Below are positions 63,766 to 64,000 of a stretch of 64,000 bases of DNA, piece after piece. The position numbers and the translations under genes are program-made. Positions within the stretch are counted from its first letter, which is position 1. Every line of letters begins with the position of its first letter. The notes beneath the pieces are model-generated. The model saw only the letters and a list, made by a program, of their open reading frames with translations. It was not told the origin of the DNA and did not search any database. The stretch is from assembly GCF_050859025.1 (NCBI RefSeq), contig NZ_CP138200.1, forward strand, positions 930,001-994,000, in the 5' to 3' direction. This DNA is from Wukongibacter sp050859025 (lineage in GTDB: Bacteria; Bacillota; Clostridia; Peptostreptococcales; Caminicellaceae).

Positions 63766-63867
63766 ATTATATAGCTTTATAATGCATAATTGAGTATAAG
63801 TTTTTCATAATACTTAGGAAGTTATAAATCTTTTGAAGCCGTGAATAGTTCTATGATTTCCATTATA

Positions 63868-63912
63868 TGGTTTTACAAAGTTTATCTTGAGGGCTTCATA
63901 AAAAGCTTTCTT
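63868..63912. repeat. Repeat family 2 copy, diverged
   Basis: TATATGGTTTTACAAAGTTTATC, TTGAGGGCTTCATAAAAAGC; resembles 14733 less closely. The rest of the last 235 bases has no gene that I can see; the window ends there. Confidence 0.35.
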
Positions 63913-64000
63913 TGATCCAATTTTCATATATGCTTTTGAATTGAGAATAAGAAAAGTCGCAGTTACTACAGTAACATCCCAGATGGTTACTACAATTTTA

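Noticed and set aside
1..64000. CRISPR arrays, tRNA and rRNA genes
   Set aside because: No regularly spaced direct repeats and no tRNA- or rRNA-like sequence were noticed on reading; a covariance search was not possible.

Overview
The window looks like the chromosome of an anaerobic, low-GC Gram-positive bacterium of the Clostridia/Tissierellia kind. The signs are AT-rich DNA, AGGAGG ribosome binding sites, T-box control of the trp operon, Fur boxes, sigma-54 activators, and oxygen-sensitive Fe-S and flavin enzymes. I saw no rRNA, tRNA or CRISPR array. The species cannot be named from the sequence alone.

Layout. (1) 1-9.1 kb, minus strand: lysA, then a complete trpEGDCFBA operon behind a consensus sigma-A promoter and two tandem T-box leaders, the second with a shortened Stem I. 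(2) 9.2-18.3 kb, plus strand: housekeeping and redox genes (HI0933-type flavoprotein, tag, two flavodoxins, YibE/F, a Fur-controlled DUF3793 gene, an HD-GYP protein), a stretch of decayed genes, and a PrpR-type sigma-54 activator. (3) 18.4-44.9 kb: a catabolic island that I read as a flavonoid degradation locus. Its genes are a LysR regulator, a bacterial chalcone isomerase, a ferredoxin plus AprA-like flavoprotein pair, two PhiG/phloretin-hydrolase family enzymes, an enoate-reductase-type Fe-S flavoenzyme and a flavodoxin-fold reductase. These are followed by a sigma-54-controlled operon matching the anaerobic phloroglucinol pathway (CoA transferase, cupin, SDR reductase, cyclohydrolase, hydroxyacyl dehydrogenase, beta-keto acid cleavage enzyme, MFS transporter). 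An iorAB locus flanked by broken ptb and buk genes sits inside the island. (4) 45-49 kb: a subtilase fragment and a three-gene ABC importer. (5) 49.2-63.8 kb: an iron-responsive region with five Fur boxes. It holds a GTPase/ATPase/binding-protein operon without membrane partners, TetR, a deleted RND efflux system, MATE, AraC, a pair of fused ABC half-transporters and a methyltransferase. It ends with an S4 paralogue, a Crp-family regulator and a Fur-family gene.

How it fits together. Reading the island in order: a flavone may be reduced to a flavanone (34964 gene, tentative), opened or isomerised (chalcone isomerase 19706, reductase 32921 and perhaps the 22031/22270 pair), and the dihydrochalcone cut by phloretin hydrolase (31939) into a phenylpropionate and phloroglucinol. 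The 37867-43306 operon would then take phloroglucinol through dihydrophloroglucinol, 3-hydroxy-5-oxohexanoate and triacetate to acetoacetate/acetoacetyl-CoA. Three near-identical control regions with a 16-bp palindrome precede the early genes, and a -24/-12 promoter precedes the late operon.

The window also shows much gene decay by internal deletion or truncation (ptb, buk, RND/MFP, anSME, subtilase, a DUF1097 copy, an XRE repressor) and several families of short palindromic repeats.
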